Shown here piece after piece: positions 1 to 9,075 of a stretch of DNA of 64,000 bases (position 1 is the stretch's first letter; every line of letters begins with the position of its first letter). This DNA comes from JABFRJ01 sp031374735 (GTDB lineage: Bacteria > Pseudomonadota > Alphaproteobacteria > Rhizobiales > Hyphomicrobiaceae): assembly GCA_031374735.1 (NCBI GenBank), contig JANMGQ010000033.1, forward strand, positions 1 through 64,000. The letters are read 5' to 3'. Under the pieces are notes generated by a model. That model was not told where the DNA came from, did not search any database, and saw only the letters and a program-made list of their open reading frames with translations. Both the position numbers and the translations under genes were made by a program.

Positions 1-7
1 TTATACC

Positions 8-222
8 GGCGAACAAAATTTCTGACTGACGAACTGTCTGCTCCCTTTGTCATGGCCGGGCTTGTCCCGGCCACCCATCGCGAAACGAGCGCGACGATAT
101 CTGTAGTGCTGAGCCGTCTAAACGTGATGGCAACCGACTCCGGGCGTTGCGGAATGGGTGGCCGGCACAAGGCCGGCCATGACAGTTGGGGGAGGCGCAT
201 CCATCACTAATTTTGGCCGTTG
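8..222. repeat. MITE-like palindromic element, copy 1
   Basis: About 215 bp bounded by imperfect terminal inverted repeats: AACAAAATTTCTGAC at the left end and CATCACTAATTTTGGCCG at the right. Inside are two GC-rich hairpins, at about 51-78 and 153-178, built on GGCCGGG/CCCGGCC-type arms and separated by a spacer containing TCTAAACGTGATGGC. The same layout and length recur at about 25826 and 42068. It ends just beyond the stop codon of the TadG-like gene, so it may also act as a transcription barrier. It encodes no protein and is probably mobilised in trans, if at all. Confidence 0.65.
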
Positions 223-225
223 GTA

Positions 226-1488
226 TTACTTGGTCAAGCGGATGGTCGAGGCCTTGAGGGCGATGTCACGAAACGCCGTCTTCAAGGCGTCGCCACTTGT
301 GGCCTCATAGAAGTGTGCGTTCGTCGTGGAGCAACCGCGCAAGGTGTCGATCACGCTCTGGTTCCCGGCGACGTCGAAGCCGATGGCAAACACTTCGATG
401 CCGGTTTTCTTGATTTCAGTGCACAGCGCGCGAGCCTGCGTGGTCGAGTCGTCGCCGACATACTGGGTGTTGTATTCGCCGTCCGTCATGAGCACGAGAA
501 TTTTGCGCAGTTTGGGAGCGCCTGACGGATTCTTCTGCGACAACTCCGAGTAGGATGCGGGCTGCTGGTCCGTGTCGAACAGGGACGCCCACTTCGGCGA
601 CAGCATGTACCAGGCCCAGGCCGTGCCGAGGTGGCCAGCCGTCGAACCACCGGCCGTCAGCGAGCGCACCTTCTGCTTGAGATCGGTTTTGTTGTTGGTC
701 AGCGGAAAGATCTCGCGGTCATTGTCGCAATCGGCGCTCGGCGCGACGTCTTCAAGCGACGTCAGATAGCCACCCGTGTCGGGGCTGGCGTCGGTGTATG
801 TGTTGCTGCCGGGGCGTTCAACCACACAGCCGCGATACCCGCTCATGTTGGTGTTGCCGGTGGCAGTTTTGAACTGATCGGACGTCAGTTTGACGGTGTT
901 GGCGAAGGGCGCAAGTGCGATGCGAGACTTATTGGTGCTCGGGTTGTCGCTGATGACGATGTTCGTCAGATCTTCGACAGCATCCTTGAGATCCTGAAGT
1001 TTCTGGCCGCTCATCGACCCCGTCACATCGAGCATCAGCGAGATCTCGAGATCTGACGGCTGGGAGAAGCGCGCGATCGATGTCGTCTGGACAGCCATTG
1101 CAGACATGCCGATGACGCCGAGGAATGACGTCGACATCTGCAGATCGGCAGCACCTTGGATGGCAACGCCACCGTCGACGATGGTGAACACGAGTGAGCC
1201 CGGCAAGGGGTTCTTGGCTTTGACCTTCTCCATGAAAGCTTCAGCGGTCGCGACCGCGTCAACGTCTGTGCCGCCGGTCTGCTTGATGCGCGCGCCAGCG
1301 AGCACGGCCGCATCGACGGCATCGCGATAGGCGGTTTTGACGCGCGCATGGCTGGAGAAATCGACAGCGCCGCCGACGAGGGCAACGAGCAGCACTGTCA
1401 TGAGGCCAAAGGCCAGGGCGACATTGCCGCCATCATCCCGACCAAAACTTTGAAGGACGCTGGGATCTGAAGCGCTTTGCTGTGTCAT
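226..1488 (-). CDS. TadG-like pilus-assembly/von Willebrand factor A protein
   Basis: A 420-residue protein anchored by one N-terminal membrane segment (about residues 22-42) followed by the conserved TadE/TadG-like start (AVDF..ARVKTAYRDAVDAAVLAGA). It then has a long von Willebrand factor A domain. The metal-site motif DVTGS lies at residues 154-158, and the matching acidic strand reads VLMTDGEYN near residue 330. Such proteins sit at the inner membrane with the domain outside and are linked to Flp/Tad pilus assembly or surface adhesion. No other tad genes are nearby, so it is a stand-alone copy. The start at 1488 (MTQQS) was preferred over an in-frame ATG at 1539 because the extra 17 residues add nothing recognisable. 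Confidence 0.8.
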   Translation of the reverse strand: MTQQSASDPSVLQSFGRDDGGNVALAFGLMTVLLVALVGGAVDFSSHARVKTAYRDAVDAAVLAGARIKQTGGTDVDAVATAEAFMEKVKAKNPLPGSLVFTIVDGGVAIQGAADLQMSTSFLGVIGMSAMAVQTTSIARFSQPSDLEISLMLDVTGSMSGQKLQDLKDAVEDLTNIVISDNPSTNKSRIALAPFANTVKLTSDQFKTATGNTNMSGYRGCVVERPGSNTYTDASPDTGGYLTSLEDVAPSADCDNDREIFPLTNNKTDLKQKVRSLTAGGSTAGHLGTAWAWYMLSPKWASLFDTDQQPASYSELSQKNPSGAPKLRKILVLMTDGEYNTQYVGDDSTTQARALCTEIKKTGIEVFAIGFDVAGNQSVIDTLRGCSTTNAHFYEATSGDALKTAFRDIALKASTIRLTK

Positions 1489-1539
1489 GTCGGAACCCAA
1501 TACCGGCGCAGCGCCCGTGCGCCGCAGTGATATCGCCAC

Positions 1540-1839
1540 AGTGCCGACGGCTTGCTAACGAGACCCTAATTCAATTCGCTAAAATTCGAATAGAATTGCC
1601 ATGCTGAAATTCGGGACAATGCCTGCATCGTTGTGGCACGGCGCTGCCCAAATTCGGGACGCGCGATCGGACGTTTCGGGCCATCGCTCGACCGAGGGCT
1701 GTCTGATCAAGCTGTGACACGCCATGATGTCGCTTGCAGCCCCGATTGGTTGCGCCATCAGCAGGGGTCCGCTAACAGGCTGAGACTGCGTCGACATTGC
1801 AACCGACGCACATATCGAGCCGCGAGAGGCATACGACGC
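1540..1839. other. intergenic region between divergent tadG-like gene and nuoB
   Basis: This stretch separates two divergently transcribed genes and should hold both promoters. It contains two copies of AAATTCGGGAC, about 40 bp apart near 1609 and 1652. An open frame running into nuoB from 1633 has no similarity to NuoB and is treated as non-coding. I see no convincing -35/-10 pair or RNA structure. Confidence 0.4.
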
Positions 1840-2400
1840 ATGGGCATGATCCTCACCAGCCTTGGTCAACCGCAGGTGACGTATGACACGCCGGGCCGCC
1901 TCGGCACCGATCGGGGCCTGACCGAGCTCAACAACCAGTTGGCTGACAAAGGTTTTCTTGTCACCACAACGGATGACCTGATCAACTGGGCGCGCACGGG
2001 CTCGTTGATGTGGATGACGTTTGGATTGGCCTGTTGCGCCGTTGAAATGATGCATACCTCGATGCCGCGCTACGACGTCGAGCGGTTCGGATTTGCCCCG
2101 CGTGCCTCGCCGCGTCAGTCGGATGTCATGATTGTCGCGGGCACGCTGACTAACAAAATGGCGCCGGCCTTGCGTAAGGTCTACGACCAGATGCCAGAGC
2201 CGCGCTACGTGATCTCGATGGGCTCGTGCGCCAATGGCGGCGGCTATTATCACTATAGCTATGCCGTTGTGCGCGGCTGCGATCGCATCGTGCCGGTCGA
2301 CATCTACATTCCCGGTTGCCCTCCGACGGCCGAGGCGCTGTTGTATGGGATCTTGCTTTTGCAGAAGAAGATCCGCCGCACCGGGACCATCGAGCGCTGA
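1840..2400 (+). CDS. nuoB: NADH-quinone oxidoreductase subunit B (orphan copy)
   Basis: A 186-residue NuoB/PSST-type subunit. In complex I this subunit carries the last iron-sulfur cluster, N2, at the quinone site. The four expected cysteines are present: the C65-C66 pair (FGLACCAVEM), C130 (MGSCANGGG) and C160 (YIPGCPPTAEAL). Length and motifs are normal, so it looks functional. The start at ATG 1840 gives MGMILTS..; the open frame extends upstream to 1633 without NuoB similarity. No nuoA or nuoC flanks it, unlike the usual nuoABC order, so it is either a second nuoB copy or a split operon. It could serve a second complex I or a hydrogenase-like complex. Confidence 0.9.
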   Translation: MGMILTSLGQPQVTYDTPGRLGTDRGLTELNNQLADKGFLVTTTDDLINWARTGSLMWMTFGLACCAVEMMHTSMPRYDVERFGFAPRASPRQSDVMIVAGTLTNKMAPALRKVYDQMPEPRYVISMGSCANGGGYYHYSYAVVRGCDRIVPVDIYIPGCPPTAEALLYGILLLQKKIRRTGTIER

Positions 2401-2420
2401 CGTGACGGTGCTTGTGCGTT

Positions 2421-2491
2421 GGTGTCTGACCAGAGGTCAGACACCGGTCTCGATAGACGCGTGTCGGGTGTCTGACCAGATGTCAGATACC
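2421..2491. repeat. paired GGTGTCTGACC palindromes, copy 1
   Basis: Two short inverted repeats, GGTGTCTGACC-AGA-GGTCAGACACC at 2421-2445 and a slightly decayed one at 2467-2491, separated by about 21 bp ending in CGTGTCG. The same arrangement recurs at 36607-36709. It sits between the convergent ends of nuoB and the next gene, a typical place for dispersed extragenic palindromes, and could form a bidirectional hairpin barrier. Confidence 0.75.
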
Positions 2492-2495
2492 AAAC

Positions 2496-3725
2496 CTATT
2501 GCCGCCAGCCGTCCGGCAGCCAGCGGCGCGGCGCAAGCAAGGCTGCAAAGCCACCAATCAAGGCGACGGCGAAGACCGGAAACATCCACGCTGGCATTCC
2601 GACGCCCGTCATCTTGGTCGCGAGATCGCGCAGCTCATCGCGGGCAAAGAAGGCCAGCAGGCCACCGGCGACCCCCAAGATCTGGCCAAGCACTTCAACG
2701 CGGCGCTGGAACCGCTGCAGGAAGTAGTAGAGGATCACGGCCAACCACGGCCCGATCACAAGGCTGAGGCGCAACTGGATGCCGTCGTCGAAGCGGCCGT
2801 ACAAGGCATTGGCGGCGTCCTGAAACGCATAGTCCATGACCGGCCACAGCAGCAGAGCAAAGGCGCCGATCATCACCTGCCAGTCGATCCGCCGCGCAAG
2901 ATCCGGATACACCCTCTGGATGCGCATGCGCCAGATCAAAAGCAGAATGGCGATCACCATCAGCACGACGATGAAGAAGGCCTTCAACGTCTGCAGCACC
3001 ATCTCGATATCAGCCAGTTTTGAGCGCGGCGACCGTTCAGCGAATTTCTGGGACACGAATTGCTGCGTGGCGGCCTGCACGGCGCAGCAGTGCGCGCCAG
3101 TCAGTTTTTTGCCGGCGGGTACGCAGAAGCGCTCCTTGCCGAAATCCTCGGAGGGCTCGATCAGCACATCGGCCCGGCAGGCGCGACCAAGCTTTGAGAG
3201 GGGCACGCTGGTGGTTGAACTTTCGCGCAGGTTCTTGATCGCCTGCAGGATAGGAACGCGCGGACAGCGACTGTCGCCACACTTCACCGTGTCGCCTTGA
3301 TCGCGCGACAGCACTTGCGGGGCAATCTCCCACACATGCCGTGGCGTCGTGTATTCGCCAAGCAAGACGTACGAAGCGAAAACCGCAAGTCCGATGGCCC
3401 AGGCAAAGCCGTGGAAAAAGCGCAGCTTACCCCTCGGCACGGTGTACCAATAGAGATGCACAAACACAGCCGATGGCAGGTGAAACGCGCCCAACGCCAA
3501 CAAACCGAATGTCGGGAAGAACAGGAACAGATGGCTGTGCGTCAGCGCCAGGGTACCCCAGCCGTGATTCTGGAACTCAAGGTACAGCAGCACGGTCGAC
3601 GCGATGAAGGAGGCCCCAAGCAGGGCAAACACGACAGCTGCAAAGATCTTCGCCCCTCTCAGGCTCGGGCGGCCCGCGACCATCGCCTCGACCCGTGAGA
3701 GTTCCGCGCCCACATCCTTGCTCAT
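2496..3725 (-). CDS. polytopic membrane protein with a cysteine-rich loop, unknown function
   Basis: A 409-residue integral membrane protein that I do not recognise. There are about eight hydrophobic segments (near residues 27-49, 65-92, 106-123, 246-266, 284-300, 322-337, 344-361 and 378-397). A soluble insert of about 120 residues lies between the third and fourth. That loop holds six cysteines (149, 154, 183, 201, 213, 214), suggesting disulfides or metal binding on the periplasmic side. The start at 3725 was chosen because GGGCGGGGGC precedes it; an in-frame ATG at 3749 lacks this. It ends beside the palindromic repeat and is divergent from the DUF3237 gene. Confidence 0.7.
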   Translation of the reverse strand: MSKDVGAELSRVEAMVAGRPSLRGAKIFAAVVFALLGASFIASTVLLYLEFQNHGWGTLALTHSHLFLFFPTFGLLALGAFHLPSAVFVHLYWYTVPRGKLRFFHGFAWAIGLAVFASYVLLGEYTTPRHVWEIAPQVLSRDQGDTVKCGDSRCPRVPILQAIKNLRESSTTSVPLSKLGRACRADVLIEPSEDFGKERFCVPAGKKLTGAHCCAVQAATQQFVSQKFAERSPRSKLADIEMVLQTLKAFFIVVLMVIAILLLIWRMRIQRVYPDLARRIDWQVMIGAFALLLWPVMDYAFQDAANALYGRFDDGIQLRLSLVIGPWLAVILYYFLQRFQRRVEVLGQILGVAGGLLAFFARDELRDLATKMTGVGMPAWMFPVFAVALIGGFAALLAPRRWLPDGWRQ

Positions 3726-3828
3726 AAGCCCCCGCCCGTTTCGCTTCATGAATGAACAGGCGTATCATGCCGCGCCGAAGCTGTCGTGGCCGTCACGCAA
3801 CAGCAGTGACCAGTACGGGGACCACACT

Positions 3829-4305
3829 GTGACCAATGCCAACACCATCCCACCGCCGGGCCTCTCGCACATTGCGGACCTCTCGGCCGACGTGGCCGCG
3901 CCGATCGAAGTCGGCACGTCGGCCGTCGGACGGCGGCGCGTGATCCCGATCCTGGGTGGGCGCATCACGGGATCAAGGCTCAACGGGCGCGTGTTGCCGG
4001 GTGCCAACGACTATCAGATCATCCGCGCGGACGGGGTTCTGGACCTACAAGCCCGCTACGTGATTGAGACCGAGGATGGCGCACTGATCTACGTGGAAAA
4101 CACGGGCATGCGAGAGGGGCCCGTTGATGTCCTTGCCCGGCAAGCCGCGGGCGAATGGGTTGACCCAAGCCTCGTTTATTTTCGCACAGTGCCACGCTTT
4201 GAGACGGCAGCGCCAGCGTACCAGTGGTTGATGCGCCGCATCTTCGTATGTGCCGGCGCGCGCTTTCCCAACGAAGTGCGTGTGGCGTTTTACGAGGTGA
4301 CTTGA
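3829..4305 (+). CDS. DUF3237 (UPF0311) family protein
   Basis: A 158-residue protein matching the DUF3237 pattern: an N-terminal HIADL..DV segment, a central GGRITG..LNGRVLPGANDY motif, ARYVIETEDGALIYVENTG, and a C-terminal W-L-RRIFVCAGAR..EVRVAFYEV block. The family is a small beta-barrel-like fold of unknown role, often found near catabolic genes. A GTG start at 3829 is proposed because GGGGA precedes it by 9 bases and the resulting length fits the family. Upstream in-frame ATGs (3604, 3748) would run into the divergent membrane-protein gene. Confidence 0.75.
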   Translation: MTNANTIPPPGLSHIADLSADVAAPIEVGTSAVGRRRVIPILGGRITGSRLNGRVLPGANDYQIIRADGVLDLQARYVIETEDGALIYVENTGMREGPVDVLARQAAGEWVDPSLVYFRTVPRFETAAPAYQWLMRRIFVCAGARFPNEVRVAFYEVT

Positions 4306-4341
4306 GCTTCCGCTCCATACGAGAGGGCCCGCAATAGAGTA

Positions 4342-4365
4342 GGGCCGAAGCTTGTGCCTCGGCCC
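4342..4365. terminator. hairpin between convergent genes
   Basis: GGGCCGA and TCGGCCC arms enclose a 10-base loop in the gap between the converging DUF3237 and ftsH genes. There is no strong U-tract on either strand, so a role in ending transcription is only plausible. Confidence 0.35.
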
Positions 4366-4410
4366 TTGAAATCGATCTGAGAAACGGCGCCCGCATTTGG
4401 GGGCCGTGAA

Positions 4411-6333
<1,923 letters not shown>

Positions 6334-6548
6334 GGGTAGCCCTTCGTGCTCGCGACCGCTGAGACGGGCGCGGGCCCCGGTTCTAAGGTGAGACTGTTGT
6401 CGACGGGTTAACCAAGTGGTCCGGTCAAAACGACGAGACGGTACAGCAGGCTTTCACCCGCTGCACCTTAGATAGGCGTCTGCAGGATGTTTGCCAAGTT
6501 GGGGAATCGAGAAAGGCGAGCGATCGAAATGCGCGCCAGGCTGCAGGC

Positions 6549-7880
6549 TCAAGTGATCAGGGCAAGGCGCGGCAGAATGAACGGCGCAACGCGCAGCTGC
6601 GACACTTCAATCTCCAGCGCCGGCGCACTGAGCAGTGCCCCGCCTTGCCACACCGACGGCGCCGTCAAGAGCACGGCCCGCGGCACCGACGGCGCGACCC
6701 CACCGAGCGCCATGGCTTGCTCAAGCCCATCTGCCGACAACCAGCGGATATCGGCCGTATCGGGGACCCCGCTCCCCACCTCAAGTCGCAAGCGCCCGTC
6801 CCAAAGGGCCCTACCTAGAGAAGTCACCGGCACTGCAACCTTTGGCCCGCGCCCCGGTTCGCGGACGATGTCGAGCCAAGTGCCAGGCGCCGTTGCCCGC
6901 GACTTGAGAAAACTGCAATGGCCGATTGTCTTGCCTGTCGGCAACGACCAGTGCGCGCCAACGCTGAATGCCTCTAGCGCACTGAGCGGCACGGAACCGC
7001 GGCCGCCGACCGACGCGATGATGCAAGCCAGCGCTCGCACTCGAATGTCTTCCGGTTCAGCCAGCAGTCCCGCCCAATCAAGGCTCACAAAACCAAGTGG
7101 GTGGACATCGACGGCTGGCCCCGCAAGAAAGCGATCAGTCATGGCATTCAATGCAGCGCTCGCGCGGCCAGCCCGGGCGGCCGACAGCGCCAATGACGAC
7201 GATGTGAAGCCGAGCTTGTCCCTGTCGGTCGTGCGCGTGCGCAGTCGAACCCGTTCAAAGCGTGGATTTGTGTTCGAGGGGTCATCGACCCACGGGAGTC
7301 CGGCCGCCTGCAAGGACGCCATCAGCCGGTCTTTGCCGTTGCCGAGCAAGGGACGGATGAGATCGACGCGATCATCGAGGCGCCGGATGCGTCGAATACC
7401 GGCAAGGCCATCGATGCCGCTGCCGCGCGCGAGGCGCATCAGGACCGTTTCAGCCTGGTCGTCTTGGTGATGGGCTGTCAGCACGGCCGCGCGGCCGTGG
7501 CTTGGTAAGACCCTGTTTGTGGCCTCGACAAGCAGCCGATAGCGAAGATCGCGCGCCCAGGATTGCGCGAATGGTGCGGCGGGCACTGGGCCGTCGTACG
7601 TCTGGATCGTATGCGAGATACCGAGTGACGCCGCCGTGACGGCTACTTTTGCCGCCTCATCAGCCGAACCGGGCCGCAAACCGTGATCGACCGTAACCGC
7701 GTGGAACCGGTCGAGGCTGAGATCGTGCCGCTGCGCCCATGAGATCACGAGAGACATCAACGCCGTGCTGTCAGCGCCACCGGATACGGCGACAATGATG
7801 CGGTCGTAGACCTGAAGCCCTGCAAACGCCCGATCCGCCTCGACAGCGGTCACCGGATCAGACTTTTCCACGTCACGCAC
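6549..7880 (-). CDS. tilS: tRNA(Ile)-lysidine synthase
   Basis: A cytosolic ATP-dependent enzyme that attaches lysine to C34 of the minor tRNA-Ile, switching its codon and charging identity; normally essential. The PP-loop SGGADS is at residues 33-38 of the form annotated here, followed by the family landmarks VDHGLR, HHQDDQAETVLMRLARGSG and IRPLL. A GTG start at 7880 is proposed: it overlaps the cpoB stop by 8 bases and gives the usual short lead before the PP-loop. An in-frame ATG at 7934 would overlap cpoB by about 60 bases. The C-terminal half is less conserved, as usual in this family. Confidence 0.93.
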   Translation of the reverse strand: MRDVEKSDPVTAVEADRAFAGLQVYDRIIVAVSGGADSTALMSLVISWAQRHDLSLDRFHAVTVDHGLRPGSADEAAKVAVTAASLGISHTIQTYDGPVPAAPFAQSWARDLRYRLLVEATNRVLPSHGRAAVLTAHHQDDQAETVLMRLARGSGIDGLAGIRRIRRLDDRVDLIRPLLGNGKDRLMASLQAAGLPWVDDPSNTNPRFERVRLRTRTTDRDKLGFTSSSLALSAARAGRASAALNAMTDRFLAGPAVDVHPLGFVSLDWAGLLAEPEDIRVRALACIIASVGGRGSVPLSALEAFSVGAHWSLPTGKTIGHCSFLKSRATAPGTWLDIVREPGRGPKVAVPVTSLGRALWDGRLRLEVGSGVPDTADIRWLSADGLEQAMALGGVAPSVPRAVLLTAPSVWQGGALLSAPALEIEVSQLRVAPFILPRLALIT

Positions 7881-8940
7881 ACCCAAGCCGGCGGCGCTCG
7901 TTGTCGGCGCGCGAGCGTACGGGACCAGGCGCATTCGGGAAACGCGTGTTCAATTCGGAGAACGACTGGCACGCCGCATCACGCTGGCCGAGCCGGTCCA
8001 GCGACATGGCGAGTTTCAACAGACTGTCCGAGGCCTTCTGGCCACGGGCGTAGGTCTGATAGCCTTTCAGGAACGCCGCCGCTGCTGCCTTGAAGTTGCC
8101 GCGCACGTAAAACGTTTCGCCGAGCCAATACTGGGCATTGCCGGCCAACGCATCGTTCGGGAAGCGTTTCAGGAATTCGTCGAACGCCGCTTCGGCCGCC
8201 GCGTAGTCCTGCGCCAGCAGCAAGCCGTAGGCGGTGGCATAGAGATCCTTCGCGGAACCATCGGCCGCGCCGGCTTGCGGCAACGACGGGTTCGAGGCCG
8301 CAGGTGGTGCCCCTGGCTGGCCAATGATCGCGCCAATGGGGTCGTTGCCGTTGCCCGGCGTGACCTGGGTCTGGAAGCCGCCCGGGCCAATCGTCGGCGG
8401 GGGCGCAGCTGCTGGCGGTTGTGCCCCTTGGGCCCCCGAACGAGACTGGCGCAGTTGCTGCTGCATCTGCTCGACCATGTTGGAGAGCACGCGCACCTGG
8501 TTTTCCAGTGCATCGACACGGGTGGTGTCGGTGCCCCCGCCCGCTGGCAAGCCGGCCGGCGCACGCCCGGTATTGGCTCCGCCACCGCCGCGGCTAAGCG
8601 ACTCAAGGGTTCCGACCGTCACCTGCATGTCGACCAACTGCTCTTCCAGCTGTTCGACGCGCTGGCGCAGGGCCGCGGCGTCGCCACCAGGAGCCGCCGC
8701 CGGCTGGTCCAGGGCAGGTGTCTTGGCCGGCGCGGGCGTTGCCTGTTTGGTTGTTGCTGGACGCGCCTGTGTGCCGGTCTGAGGGGAGCCGGGTTGCTGA
8801 GCCGACACGTCCGAGACGGCGCAAACAGCGATCAATACCAGTAGCGCCGTCGCAGACCGCGAAGTCGTGGGCCAAGCAATCATGGGCCAAGCAGTCGTGG
8901 GCCAAGCAGTCATGGGCCAAACTGTCTTTTCTCGCGCCAT
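7873..8940 (-). CDS. cpoB: Tol-Pal system protein CpoB/YbgF
   Basis: A 355-residue periplasmic protein. CpoB coordinates peptidoglycan synthesis with outer-membrane constriction through TolA and Pal. After a signal peptide ending near SDVSAQ (residue 48), there is a proline/alanine-rich linker, a predicted trimerising coiled coil (about 80-115) and a second coil (about 145-165). The C-terminus holds tetratricopeptide repeats (DLYATAYGLLLAQDYAAAE..F..FLKRFPND). The signal-peptide n-region is odd: four 15-bp DNA repeats encode WPMTAWPTTAWPMIAWPTT. The start at 8940 is preceded by GGGGACAAGG. The stop overlaps tilS and the gene lies downstream of the pal-like gene. Confidence 0.88.
   Translation of the reverse strand: MAREKTVWPMTAWPTTAWPMIAWPTTSRSATALLVLIAVCAVSDVSAQQPGSPQTGTQARPATTKQATPAPAKTPALDQPAAAPGGDAAALRQRVEQLEEQLVDMQVTVGTLESLSRGGGGANTGRAPAGLPAGGGTDTTRVDALENQVRVLSNMVEQMQQQLRQSRSGAQGAQPPAAAPPPTIGPGGFQTQVTPGNGNDPIGAIIGQPGAPPAASNPSLPQAGAADGSAKDLYATAYGLLLAQDYAAAEAAFDEFLKRFPNDALAGNAQYWLGETFYVRGNFKAAAAAFLKGYQTYARGQKASDSLLKLAMSLDRLGQRDAACQSFSELNTRFPNAPGPVRSRADNERRRLGCA
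8866..8925. repeat. 15-bp tandem repeat (four units) in cpoB
   Basis: Four consecutive 15-bp units of the form CRTGGGCCAAGCAGT, with the last unit decayed. Fifteen bases is a multiple of three, so the repeat keeps the frame and adds a five-residue AWP-type block per unit to the signal-peptide n-region. It could vary in copy number by slippage. Confidence 0.85.
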
Positions 8941-9075
8941 CACCTTGTCCCCAAGTCTCGTCGTCAAGTCCCGTACAAGACACGTGTCGGATACGCCGGT
9001 GCCCGAACCGGTCCCGGGCATGATCTGGTTCGCCCCCGCCTTGTCAACGCTTGATCTGGCGATGCACCGGGCACG

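Noticed and set aside
1633..1839. Upstream extension of the nuoB frame
   Set aside because: The added 69 residues are arginine-rich, unlike any NuoB, and the protein family begins at the ATG at 1840.
6334..6548. Search for a tRNA or small RNA between tilS and ftsH
   Set aside because: No cloverleaf or conserved arm sequences such as GGTTCGAATCC were found; the region is treated as the ftsH promoter region.
8866..8925. Short spaced repeats considered as a CRISPR array
   Set aside because: Units are 15 bp, directly adjacent, with no spacers, and lie in the cpoB coding frame.
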